Assembly (NCBI RefSeq): GCF_025602895.1
Contig: NW_026516229.1
Span: 310,001-374,000, forward strand
DNA from: Polychytrium aggregatum
Lineage: Eukaryota > Chytridiomycota > Chytridiomycetes > Polychytriales
DNA length: 64,000 bases
Direction of reading: 5' to 3'
The notes under the pieces are model-generated. The model did not search any database. It was not told the DNA's origin and saw nothing but the letters and a program-made list of their open reading frames with translations. How positions within the stretch are numbered: the stretch's first letter is position 1; each line of letters opens with the position of its first letter. This document shows positions 31,416 to 42,392 of the stretch, piece by piece. A program made the position numbers and the translations under genes.

Positions 31416-33553
31416 CTATATAGCCTCGCCCTCGGCGGCAACGGCGATGGTTTCGTCGCTTCGAAAGCTTCGTCGAAGTCGAGTCCCACTGTACTCGACA
31501 GCGCCGCCAACCATTGCGTCCGGGGGCACTCCGGTTTTGATCCGACGACAAACGCTGTTAAACTCGACTGCGGGGTGATCGAACATGATATGGCTCGTGT
31601 CGTTTATAATTTCTTGGAGTCGCTTGTGCTGGCGGAAGTAAGGTAGCCTTTCGCGTCTAAACGAGGCATAATGATCTTCAAAGCCAGCGCCGCCAGGGCT
31701 CGATGGCACAGCCAGGTCGTCTTCCTCGGAAGGCACAGCAGCCAGTGATAGGTCCTCGCCGATGCTGGCTGCATCGCTCTGCATGACACAGTCGAGTTTG
31801 CTGTCGATTTGAGCCTCGCAAAGGGGTGACGTAGTTGCCTTGTCGCTGGGGATCGGCGGGAACGCCAGGTCGTCGGTCACTTCGGCACCATCATGTTGGC
31901 AATCGTCATCCTCTGCTTCGGGATCCAACTGCCGCTTAGCTTGGCGCTTCGGCAAATTGATGCCGTGCTTAGCAAAGAGAATGAAACACAGCTGACGCAG
32001 CCTGTGGACACAGCGTAATTGAAGTATCTTCTGGCCCCAGAACAACCAAACTGTGCCGGCAATGGCCACCATGACCGTCAACGACACCCAGATGGGGACA
32101 ACGAGGGCCACCAGGACAAGCAAGGGCGCGACTATGAGGACAACAACCCAAAGCGCACTGATGATGGAGCTGCCGAGCTTGCCGGGCTCGGCCCACCACG
32201 GGTTGTTCTCGCGTGAAAACCGGCTCTCCTTGCGGCCGAAGCGAAAGCCTCGCTCCTTGCGATACATCTGGATCGCATATTTGCCAGCGGTGGTGGCACG
32301 GAGTCGCTTGGCATAGAGAGAGTACGACAACGGAACCTCCTTGAGACTCGGGAGGGCAACTCCCATGTTGTACCCAAAGGAGCCGTCGTCTTCGCTCGGG
32401 AGAAGCACAAGGGCTGCGTGTGCCGCAAACGACAAGTCTGCGGCTGTGAAGTGCTCGCCGACCTGGTAGGGAGAAGTGGTCGAGCTGCCTCTGGCGCTGC
32501 CATTCGCTCTCAACGTCTTGCCGACGCGAGCAAAGACAAGGTCGACGGTCTCGGATGCCTGCTTCACTGTGTTCGGATTGATATGGTAGTAGAAGCGCAT
32601 GATGCGCTTCCAAAAGGGCCATGTCAGCGAGTAGATGGCCTTGTGTGTGTTGAGATGCACATTGGCAACCATGTGCTGGTGGGCCAGGTCGGACGACAGG
32701 ATCATGTTGAGGTAGAGTGTGCGGGTCGCTGCTGCAAAGGCGTCGTCGTACGACTCTTGAATGTCCAAGACAGAGACAGGAGTGTAGATCCTCAGCGACC
32801 GGGTGAAGGAGCTCGAGAACAGGAACGTGAGAATCTGGGTGGTTGACTCTTTGAAAACCTGGGCCGCCGACGCGTTAGAAAGCCAGCTACGAGTTCAGTT
32901 GCGATTCACTCCAAGTGCACGGTCCTGTCGGTATGCATATCTCAACAACGCCATGGGACGGACACTCCCAACACTACTTCATCGGACAACGCACTGCCGG
33001 ATGTGTGAGGCGTTTTGCCGCACTCCTCTCGCGCCAACATTCACGCGCATGAGGCAGGATGGGATCGTCTCCACAATACTGCAGCGAGCAAAAGCAGCAT
33101 AAAGAAAGCCACGTACCTCTCCTTTGGGATTAACGAGTATCGGGAAATGGACCTGCTGCGGAGCGGGAATGGGATCCGAAAACGCGAGAGCACTCCACAG
33201 ATGCAGGCCCCAAGGAATCGATTTCTCCAGATAGGGCACTTCGTGGCGGTCGAGCGCCCAGCGAACCAACTCTGAGGCGACGATGAGGCAGTCGAGTGCG
33301 TCAGTTGGTGCGTGGGCAGCGGCGATCTCTCCTGCCGGGATAGGAGCGGCAGCACCGGCCGAGCATCCAGCGAGCCATGGAAATATCACCACGAACTGTC
33401 GTCAGCAATCCCACCACAATGCGAGTCCCATGGAACCGTGTAGAGCGTGCATAGTTGCGCTGGACTCTCCGCCGCGGGCGGAGGCCTCTTGGTGTCCTCG
33501 TCGGAGGAGTAGTAGTCCTCGATGTGGTTCCACTTGTCGTAGCTGAGTGGCAT
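31416..33553 (-). CDS. GST-fold protein with C-terminal membrane segment
   Basis: Three exons (33553-33415, 33331-33117, 32858-31416) join in phase to 598 residues. An acidic leader (MPLSYDKWNHIEDYYSSDED) precedes a thioredoxin/GST N-terminal fold: LYTVPWDSHC, ASELVRWALDRHEVPYLEK, HFPILVNPKGE and VFKESTTQIL. The join between exons 1 and 2 restores continuous coding through this fold. A helical C-terminal GST-like domain follows, including GEHFTAADLSFAAHAALVL. At about residues 340-400 is a long hydrophobic region (two membrane passes or one hairpin: ISALWVVVLIVAPLLVLVAL, then VPIWVSLTVMVAIAGTVWLF), then an acidic cytosol-like tail of about 200 residues. A membrane-anchored GST-like protein is the best description; whether it binds glutathione or acts catalytically is unknown. 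The Cys in DSHC could be a redox residue. Confidence 0.78.
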
Positions 33554-34206
33554 TTGCAGATCTTGACGGCCAAGTGCGGGCGGGCGAATGCAGCTCGTAA
33601 AAGTCAACCCGAGCATGTCGACGGTGCTGGCGCCTGAGGCACGTTTCCACATGGCGAGGGCGGCCAGCCTCAACCCGCCAAAACAACCACCGTGGCTGCC
33701 TCGCTGGAATCGATTGGGGGACCGAGAAGATGCTGTTCTCGGTCTGTGTCTGGGCAGCAGCTGCGACGGTGCCGGGATAATGCCGGGACGATGTTGGCTG
33801 TTCATCCTCCATGGGCGTCGACCAGGTGTATTCACGGGTGGTCTCTCTCCTCCTCCCCCCACAAACCAATGATCCAGAGAGAAATCAGCATGACAGGTCG
33901 AGGCTATGCGGCTTGCATCACAGCGACATAGCAGGTCCGATCACAATACAAAGTGCGTGCTTCTCTCGATGACTGTGTCGTCTTGCCATCTGACGAACGG
34001 CAATCGCTCAAAGACACCACCGCCAGCCGCTTCCGGCACCATTCGGAGATAGTGTGCATATTCCACTGATCCCATGCGCAGTACTTCTGCAGTCTGTCTA
34101 TCGACAGCTTGCTCTTGAGGGCGTATCCAAGGCCGGTCGACGAGCATCCGCTCGCTCGCAGGGTGTGCGACCCGATGTCGGTGGCGGTGTGTACTGCCAC
34201 AGTTGC
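33554..34206. other. Intergenic region, no gene recognised
   Basis: It lies upstream of the GST-fold gene and downstream of the NSL1-like gene. Open frames on both strands lack any domain; nothing else is seen. Confidence 0.5.
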
Positions 34207-35633
34207 CTAATATGGGTTATATTGGGCTGTCGCTTCGAGCCGCCTCATGAAGCCCGATCGCGACCTGCGTGGGGTCGCCGAGGGGGTGGTGCTGGCACCC
34301 ATGGTCGACCGCCGGCTGGGAGTCCTCTCGACGCTGCTTTGGGGGATGTTCCAGCTCTCGAGCACTTGTCGGGCGCGCCGAAGCTTCTGGACGACTGGCT
34401 CAATGTCCTGCAGCGAGCGAGCGATTCAGCCAGCAAGGAGGATCAGTGTCGGGTCCGGCGAGGACATCACAGGCGGCGCGGCGAGAGACAGCACCATACC
34501 TTGCTGACTGCAGCGACCATGTCGAGACTTGCGACGTATTGCTCAGTGACATGGCTATCCACAAAGTCGTCCAGGGCAGCTGGTCCGACCGCCACGGGTC
34601 ACGCGAAGAAGAGGCGGCCGAGTGAGTCGAGTTGGAATTCGTTGAGCGAGGTTGATTTGGCACGGCGCGGCGACGGCAGGATGCAAGGCAGGCCCGGGCG
34701 TGCAGTAGCAATCGGCCAGGATGTGCCTGAGCGAATCGAGCGTGACAGCGCAGCGAGCTGCAATGCGATACGATGCGATGCGATGCGATGCGAAGTGCAT
34801 GTCCAGCAAAAAATGCGGCTTACAGTGGGCGGGCACAAGAGGCTGTGCGTTCGGCCGTGCGCTGAACGATCGAATGAGGGCCAGACGCTGCTCCAAAATA
34901 CTGTCCGAAAGCGTTTCGATTTCCGGGAGGCACTTGCGCTTGAGCTCGGCAATGGCCAGTCGCTTCATTTCGACTTTGTGGGCCAGCTCCTGGCATTTCC
35001 GGCTCAGGCCCTCGTCGAATTCTTCGTAGACTGCAGCCCCAGTCAAAGGCGCATCGAGTCAATGGTCGATGTTAGCACGGATCCAGGAACTCAGTGAAAC
35101 AGGGATCCGGTGGCCAGCCCAAGGGCTTCAGCAACATCGATAGCTGATATTTGGCCTCTGCCGCGGTGCCGCTCTGCCGATTGCGGTTGCCGATTGTAGG
35201 GGGGGGGGCGGCGCTGTGCCCAGGCTGATACTTGCCTACTTTCTTCTGGATGGCCTCCTCAAACTCGACGCCGTTGATCTTGATGTTTGGGCCAGCCATT
35301 TTGAACAGGCGCTTTATGTACTGTGGGTACGAGTTGGAGAGGCATGATGGCCACCTCAGGTCAGCACAACGCCAAGCAAGCCAAATCCAGAACGAGCCCA
35401 GCGAGCTGAGGGTCGGTGGAACGGACCTTCTCGGTAAACTTTTCCATCGCTTCGTCGCCGAGGGCGAAAGGCCCGTCTTGTCTGGCCCTGATTTCGGAAA
35501 AGATGGCCTTGATGGCATTGCGGATCTGATCCTGGAGGTAGGTGAGGTCGTCGAGACAGTCCATCTCGATTTTGGCGTGGACCGAGGACGATGTTGGATT
35601 TGAGATTGCTGAAGCGGATAGTGAGCTCGACAT
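34207..35633 (-). CDS. Mis14/NSL1-like kinetochore protein
   Basis: Five exons (35633-35427, 35320-35236, 35030-34824, 34579-34500, 34407-34207) join in phase to 259 residues. The layout fits the Mis14/NSL1 subunit of the MIS12 complex, which links centromeric chromatin to the NDC80 complex. An N-terminal helical part (LTYLQDQIRNAIKAIFSEIR) is followed by a segment resembling NSL1 cores (NIKINGVEFEEAIQKK, then YEEFDEGLSRKCQELAHKVE), a coiled coil (MKRLAIAELKRKCLPEIETL), and a C-terminal helix (EPVVQKLRRARQVLESW). The tail is Ser/Thr/Arg-rich (TPSRRST). The second intron appears to use a GC donor (AG|GCAAGT at 35237-35230). Intron 3 carries a GATGC microsatellite. The family is fast-evolving, so the call rests on pattern and length. 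Confidence 0.6.
34761..34792. repeat. GATGC microsatellite in an intron
   Basis: About six units of a 5-base repeat (GATGC, first ones imperfect) lie in intron 3 of the NSL1-like gene. Confidence 0.8.
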
Positions 35634-36168
35634 GATGAAGAATCAGGCGGCACTGTGGTAACGTGTGGGGCTGGATCTGTGGGCTGCTGAGGGGGCAGGC
35701 AGGCAAGAAGGTGCAGTCGAGGCTGGGAGGTGCAGTCGAGGCAGAGATGGCCAACAGAGCGAAAAGCGCGGCCAAGTCCGTCGTGGTGAGTTCTACACGT
35801 GACTCTGTGGGAACAGACACCAGAACGGCCAAATGCAACATTCGGCCGTGCCGATCAGGCAGTTACGGAGGAGTGCTGAATGGAGCAGCTCCAATCAATA
35901 GCGAGTGCTAGTCGACCGACGCACTGGATTGCGTTGCACCGCGCCTGGCTTGCTTCACTGCGCTCCCGACGGCTTGCCTGATTGCACATGATTCGCTGTC
36001 GTCACACTGGACCAGCTCACGGTTTGAGTATTCATCCCTGGAGCCGCGACAGAGACAGTACCGCAGAGGCGTATCCCTTCCAATAGGCATATACCCTTTG
36101 AGTCTTCGTAGGGGAAAAGCCTTACTGGTCGTCTTCGTGTCTCGTCGTTGAGGCTTTCCTCCGACTCG
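35634..36168. other. Divergent upstream region
   Basis: It lies between the NSL1-like and channel start codons. A direct repeat GAGGCTGGGAGGTGCAGTCGAGGC-like (15-base core AGGTGCAGTCGAGG twice, 35709-35745) is visible. No gene is recognised. Confidence 0.5.
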
Positions 36169-39100
36169 ATGAGCAGCAATCCCTCAAACCCATCGACGGG
36201 TAGGAGCAACGGCGTCGCACGCAATCGGTCCTTCAGCAGCCCGCTGTCTCGTCAGCTTGCCGCCGAGGGCATGCAAGAAATCTCCGGAACTAGCGAAATC
36301 GATCAGGAGCGACTCCATCCCGAAAGGAAGAGAAGCGATGCCAGTATGAGCTCGGTAGGATCGGAAAGGCGGCACAGCAGAGGAAGCATCCAAATCCCCG
36401 AAGAGCCTGAGCAGCAGCCTGAAGCCAATGACACCCGTGGAGAAGAGCAGTCAAAAGCGTCACTGGGCAGCAATGATTATGGCTACGAGAGCGCCAGTGA
36501 CGCGGACGACATCGAGGAACCCTACCAGGAAGATGAGACCGGCATTCTTGAGGACATCCGTGAAGCAGCTCTACTATGTGCGGGCGATTCCTTGAGGGCC
36601 TCGAAGCGAGGATTTCGGTGCCGCGACGTGCATCACATCCACGGCAGTCCTTCTTGAGGCCGAACTACGATTCTCAGGAGAGCCTTCATCACATGGCTTC
36701 GTGGCAGGCCTCGCACTCGGCCCTGTCTGAGACGGCCAAGTCCAAATCAGTCTACAGGACCGCCCTTGCCGACAAAAAGTTCCTCCGTCGCGAAACCATG
36801 CCCTCGATGATGCTCGCCCGGCAGCCGTCCAGCGCGCTGCCGCTTTCCTCCATCAGGCCGGATCTGATGATGGAAGGTGCACACTCTCAACAGATTATGC
36901 CGACCAAGTCCGAGGCCAGGCTGAATACGCTGGAAACGATCTTCACACAGCCATCGGAACTCACGCGCTCGCAGTCAACAAACCGCCGAAAGTCGCTAGG
37001 CCTCGATTTGCTGAAGAATTCGGCCATGAATTTGATCTCGGATATCACCAAGCCGGCAGCAGCCACCGCTGGTGTATCTGGAACGATACCGCCCTCGTCG
37101 CTGCAAGCCGCTCCTGGCACAACTCCCGCGCAGCCATCAGCGCCGTCGACGACGACGTTGCCGACAGCTGCAATCGGTGGGCCCACACTGCCCAATACTT
37201 GTGTCGCCGAAAAGCCCTCTATACCAGTGATCAACCTCGAGGGATCATCTCAATCGAATTTAAAACAGGTCAAAGACGCACATATTCAGGGGACCGGCTT
37301 TGCTCCGAGTCCAGGCAGCTCTGCAGCTCCGACCCAAGGAAGCGGGGCCGTTCCGGCCAGGTGCCCTCCAGATATAATGACGAGGCCAATGACCATGGCC
37401 AGGAACTCACATTTGAACCAGGCAGCTCAGAGCACAAGTTATACAAAGACTTCGACAACAAGCGTCGAAGTTCTCAAGAGCAACATCGATCTCGATGCCG
37501 AGCTGGGACTGCATTCTAACCAGAAGGACGCAGGCGAGCAGCGCATGCGTTTAATATGCATTCACCCAGATTCAACATTCTACAATTGGTGGACGATTTT
37601 CATGGCTGGTATGACTATGGGCCGCGGCTACTTTGTGCATTCAGATGAACTGTTTGAATGTGCGCTATCGATGCGAGCATATTCCCTGCAGGATTTTGGA
37701 GGTTGGGTGGGCACCATGAGAGCCTTTCCTGACATCCATAACATAGTATCTGCTGTCCACGTTGCCTTTGTTTCTCATGACATCGTGCCGTTGGGTTGAC
37801 GAATGTCCATGAGTTAATTGATGGTTACGTGCACCCGGCACTCAGTGGTTCAAGCCACGGTATTGCTTTTGGTTCCCCTCTTTGCAGCAATGGAAAGGCT
37901 CTACTACTACGTAGCTCCCGCATCCACGGCATACGGGCTGCTGTTTCTCGCGGACCTGGCTATCCGAACGATGCTGTTGCCGTCAGAGCGCAACGACAAT
38001 GCCCCCGTGGTCTCGCCGGCAATGCGATTCGTGAAAAAGTCATTCAACTTCTGTCTCGATATCGTCGCCATCATTCCATTTGATCAGTTCCTGCCAAATC
38101 CACAGCCGCTCTTGCTGCTCAAGTTCTTTGCGTGTCGCAACTTTTACTACAAGCTCAAAAAGTCGCCGCTCTTTGCGGCGTTTCTCAACTACCTCGACGA
38201 GAAGTTTGAGTTCTCCCAGGGACACTTCATGTTTGCTTTTCTTACCACCTTTCTGCTCCTGGTGCTGCACTGGGAGGCTTGTGCACTCTGGTTGCTAGGG
38301 CGATACAACAACTATGCCGACTGGGTAGATGCATCAGTTGTCCTCCAAGAGCGAGTGCTCGCGCAGTATATCTGGACTTTTCAGATGGCCATCGCAAACA
38401 CGTTCCAGATGAGCTACAAGTAAGTGATGGCCCTTGAGCAAGTCCACTCCTGTTGGCCCGCCATTCCCTTTCGATTTTCATGGACACGAGGATTCTCAAA
38501 ACACTGGATATGGAGGACAAACGCCTGTGGCGGGCTGGAGAGACTTTGGTGAAGGATGATGAGGGATAAATAGCCAGGCGGGGGAGCCGGCATGCCAGGA
38601 TGCTCTCGAATCGCGGGTGCATGACCGATCTTCCCACTCGCCTTGCAATCAAACTCAACAACTACGTCAACGACTGCCCGCAGGTCGACCGACACTGTCC
38701 AGCAATGCATCTTTATTTCTTTTGTGGTGTTTGCATCCTTGTTGGTGAGTGTAGCATATCCAAAGAATTGGGTGAATGGGGCATTGCCGCAAAGTTTATT
38801 GTTCTATAGTCAGAGGAGGCTGTCGTTGGCACAAGCAGCGGATGTATTGAGCACGAATATGCTGGATGCGTGGCTGCACTTTCCACGATGTCCGTCGTTC
38901 ATTCCAATGGCTAACTCGCATGAATGGTATGGACTCTGGACATCAGTATGCATCCATTATCGCGACACTGTTCTCGTTTGTCGGATTTGACGGCTCTGCA
39001 CGGCTCTACCGGCAAAAAATGGACACGGTCAACGAATACCTGCGATACAAGCAGGTTCCTGAGGTCCTCCGACAGCGCGTCCGGGACTTTTACTACGTCA

Positions 39101-39928
39101 AGTACAAGGGAAAGTACTTTGACGAGGTAGGCAGCATGGAGGCCGACTGGAGGAGGCCAATGATTCAGTTTTGTCACTTGGGGCGCCGAGTAGTGGCCGC
39201 CACCGAGGCCAAAGCAGGGCGCATCTTTCTGACGGTCGTCTTCTCAAGGTCGGCCTCCTCAGCGAGTTGAACGTGCCCATCATCCGAGACATTGCCCTTT
39301 GGAACTGCAGCGACCTGATCTCCAAGGTCGACTTTTTGTCACGGCACGAGAACGACGGACGAGACAACCTGTTTTCGTGGCAGATTGCAATGGCACTGGT
39401 GCCGTGCTACTTTGTCAAGGATGAAGACATCTTCATCGCAGGCGAGGAGGGCGATTCCATGTACTTTATCGAGACCGGCGAGTGCGAAGTAATTGTCAAT
39501 GGCGTCTCAGTAACTCGGCTGAAAGAAGGCAGTTTCTTTGGCGGTGAGTCTGACAGAGATGATGGTGCTTGCAGCAGAGACTGAGTGCGGCTGCCAGCCC
39601 GATCGCCACGAGAGAACGCGAGAGAGCTGGCAGCATGTGGCGGTTCTCAGCTAACGCCGGCGGCTCCACTGGAAACGCAGAGCTATCGCTCATATCGGGA
39701 GGACGACGGACGGCAACAGTCCGGGCGGCAAAGCATTGTGTGCTGTACCGGCTGGCGAAGGACGATTTCAACGAGATTCTCATCGAATACGAGGACGTGC
39801 GCCGACGCATCCAGCTCATCTACCAAGACAGACTCAAGCGATCCGAGAAGCAGGAGCGACGGATCCGCATCTTGGGAGTACCAAAGCAAAACAGCCTGAG
39901 CCGTTCGGTCGCGACCGGTGGCGGGTGA
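36169..39928 (+). CDS. HCN/CNG-like cyclic-nucleotide-binding ion channel
   Basis: A six-transmembrane channel with a C-linker and cyclic-nucleotide-binding domain. A long disordered N-terminus (36169-37530) leads to S1 (FYNWWTIFMA | VVQATVLLLVPLF), S2-S3 (YGLLFLADLAIRTML, FCLDIVAIIPFDQFL), S4-S5 (LLLLKFFACRNFYYKLKKS) and the pore. Exons 37846-38419, 38684-38744, 38947-39126, 39249-39543 and 39681-39928 join in phase. The C-linker reads YKQVPEVLRQRVRDFYYVKY then FDEVGLLSELNVPIIRDIA. The nucleotide pocket has AGEEGDSMYFIETGE, FFGELSLISGGRRTATVRA, with the expected Glu and Arg. S4 has few regularly spaced basic residues and the pore (TFQMSYKSTDT) lacks GYG. In the N-terminal part the reading frame changes near 36560; a 36355-36596 intron would restore it, but an assembly frameshift is possible. 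Confidence 0.85.
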
Positions 39929-40641
39929 GGGGGAACAGAAATGCGACGGGACCGGCGATGGTCCATGGAACGAGATTGCCTGAGCGCGCCAGGAACATCC
40001 GGGGCCTGGCCGGCGCAGCGCCGCCATCATGCACAATAGAGGAGCGCTTTTGGACACTGCCGTTGGTGCTGGTGCTGGTGCTGGTGCTGGTGCTGGTGCT
40101 GGGCAAAAGGGCCGGAACCTGGAATGGAACGTTCTCAGGCACAGGTGCTGCGCACGCCACAGCAAGTTACCTGTGCGACGGTGAGCGCGTGTGTGGCGCA
40201 CCCTCGCCCGCGTCCGACACGAGATGCGCGCACTAAATGTCACACACGGCGCGCCCGCCTGCCTTTTGTGCGAGCGTGTCGCGTCGCGGTGCGGCGCCCG
40301 CCGCAACCCCGTTTCGCCCCTCGCCTGTCGTCGGTTTGGCCTGCTCCAAAGGCACTTTGGTCTCCTTCTTCGGCTTCGTCCTTCGGCTTCGTCCTTCGAC
40401 TTCGTTCTTCGGCTTCGTTTCCGCAACCTCCTTCCCCAATCGTCTCCTGGGTCCGCTCCCCTTGGACATCAGTCTTGGACGCCGGTCCTGCACATTTGTC
40501 CTACACATCTGTCCTGCACATCCGTCTTGGACGACCCACTTGGATTTCAAGCCTCGGCTCGTCCCTCCCGACCTTGCCTATCCACAGTCCCCAGTCCTTC
40601 GCTCCCGTCTTCCCACAATCGCCCCCGCATCCCCCGTCGGC
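39929..40641. other. Intergenic region with simple repeats
   Basis: It contains GGTGCT hexamers (about six units, 40064-40102) and 12-base CTTCGGCTTCGT-type repeats (40368-40425). It is pyrimidine-rich toward the next start codon, typical of a fungal leader. No gene is recognised. Confidence 0.6.
40064..40102. repeat. GGTGCT hexamer repeat
   Basis: Six to seven head-to-tail copies of GGTGCT. They keep all frames open locally, which explains Val-Leu or Ala-Pro runs in spurious frames. Confidence 0.9.
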
Positions 40642-41634
40642 ATGAAACTCTCGCTGTCACTCCTCACCGGCTTCGTGGCCTCGGCTGCCCTGGCCTCGGC
40701 CCAGAGCATCGACTTTTTGCCCTGGGATCCCACTCTCCCCCAGACCTGCAAGGACGCCTTCAACCAGACCGGCGCCCTCGGTCAGCTCGTCGGCTCCTGC
40801 GGCGGCTCTGGCCTGTTGACAATTGCCTCGGCCCCCGGCGCCTTTGCTGTCGACGGCTCCTTCGTCCTGTCGCTCTGCAGCTCGGATTGCGCCTCGGCCG
40901 TGCAGACCTTTTCCATCTCGCTGTACCCGTACTGCGGCACCTCGTCGATCTTCCTGGCCTCCAACAACCCCAGCGACAGCTTCTTCTCGACCGTCCTTGG
41001 CGGCATCACCGTCCCCGAGATTGCCCTGACCATCTCGGCCTTGACCACCATCGGATGTCTCCGTGACAGCTCGAACGGCCAGGGATACTGCCTGCTGCAG
41101 AACTATGCCAACTTCCAGAGCAAGATCCCGGGTCTGTCGCAGGATCCCAACAACACCGCCGCCCCATCGCTCCTCTCCATCTTCCCGCCTGTTTCGCAGG
41201 CCCAGAACCAGAACGTCATGTGCACGTCCTGCGTCCAGCGCCAGTACCAGACCTCGACCAACGCCACCACCTTCTCATTCTTCCGGTTCCTCAAGCCTTA
41301 CACCGATGCCCTCTCGGCCAGCGTGCCCAAGTGTCCTGGTGTCGTTCCCGTCACTCCCTCGCCGCCGCCGCCGTCTGGCAACACCACCAACACCAACACC
41401 ACCACCCCGGCCTCGCCTTCTGGCAACTCGACCCAGTCCGCCAATGCTACCGGCACCGCCTCGGCCTCAGCATCGGCATCCTCGGCTTCGGCATCCGCCT
41501 CGGCTTCGCCTGCCCAGCTCGTTGCCCGTGGGCTGAAGGCCTCGGCTGCCGACTCGACCGTGCGACCCGCCTCGGTGGTCCTGACGCTGGTCTCGTCGCT
41601 TGTCGTCCTGGGACTGACTGCCATGGTGCAGTAA
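40642..41634 (+). CDS. Secreted, GPI-anchored Cys-containing surface protein
   Basis: A single-exon gene for 330 residues. A clear signal peptide (MKLSLSLLTGFVASAALASAQ) is followed by a domain with paired cysteines (TCKDAF, GSCGGSG, SLCSSDCAS, YPYCGTS, IGCLRDSS, GYCLLQN, MCTSCVQRQY, VPKCPG) and several N-glycosylation sequons. Next is a spacer rich in Pro, Asn, Thr, Ser and Ala (TPSPPPPSGNTTNTNTTT and an Ala-Ser repeat), and a hydrophobic C-terminal tail (SVVLTLVSSLVVLGLTAMVQ) typical of a GPI-attachment signal. The Cys pattern resembles uncharacterised fungal secreted proteins with a C-S-S-x-C motif. Cell-wall or plasma-membrane surface location is inferred; the function is unknown. Codon use is strongly C-ending, suggesting good expression. 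Confidence 0.88.
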   Translation: MKLSLSLLTGFVASAALASAQSIDFLPWDPTLPQTCKDAFNQTGALGQLVGSCGGSGLLTIASAPGAFAVDGSFVLSLCSSDCASAVQTFSISLYPYCGTSSIFLASNNPSDSFFSTVLGGITVPEIALTISALTTIGCLRDSSNGQGYCLLQNYANFQSKIPGLSQDPNNTAAPSLLSIFPPVSQAQNQNVMCTSCVQRQYQTSTNATTFSFFRFLKPYTDALSASVPKCPGVVPVTPSPPPPSGNTTNTNTTTPASPSGNSTQSANATGTASASASASSASASASASPAQLVARGLKASAADSTVRPASVVLTLVSSLVVLGLTAMVQ

Positions 41635-42392
41635 GAGCCAGACGCCTGTCCTACCCTCAAGATCCCCCCCCCGCTGCCGTCGTCGCCACCAATTATTCAA
41701 TTGCCCACCGCCGCTCCTGTATCCTGTGTTTGTCATGTTTCGCTCTACCCTTGCTTGACAGACTTCCATGAGCTTTGCAGACCGTCGACCTTTGCCCCTT
41801 CTAAGCTGCCTTGCCCAGCAATCTAGATTTGTCCTCCCCTCTCCGCCGTCCCACAGCTACCCCCGTATTCACATCATGTCGCTTTGCTCTTGTTGCTTTT
41901 TGCTTGCTCTGGATGGCTTGATGGGTATGCGTTGCCCACGTCTTGCCAAAGTACTTCTCCGTACCCGATCTGCTGTCCAAAGCACACACATTGCTTCTTT
42001 GCCCCCCCCCGACTCTGCCCCTTCAATACATTGATCTGTTTAAATCTCCAGACCGGTCGCTCCGAGCACTTTGAATGTACATCGGATGATGGCAATCGGC
42101 ATCGTCCTCGAATCTGAAGTGACTCGCCGCTTTTCTCTGTTCTCCTCAACTTCCTTTTTTGATTCAGTTTGATACATGGCTTTCTGAGAGGCCGTCCGAA
42201 GGTACATCAGCCGGTTACATCCATAACAATATACATCAAAACTGGCAAATATGGAACAAGTGCAATGGAGAGATGGAGAGCAAGGGCGGGAGGGAAAGAA
42301 GCGGGGAAGGTGAGGTAAGCGCAAACAAAGTGAAATGCAAAGGGCAGTGGGAAGATCAAGGGGATGGCCGCCGAAAGTGGGGCATAGCTGCT
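41635..42392. other. Convergent 3' intergenic region
   Basis: It should hold the 3' ends of the GPI-protein and RRM genes. A C run lies at 42002-42010. No gene is recognised. Confidence 0.55.

Noticed and set aside
34054-35097. 347-codon plus-strand open frame
   Set aside because: It is antisense to the NSL1-like exons, whose five-exon model keeps phase throughout; the plus frame has no domain and starts with a non-ATG codon.
40368-40425. Possible coding extension of the GPI-protein through CTTCGG repeats
   Set aside because: The signal peptide begins at the ATG at 40642; the upstream frame is repeat-derived.
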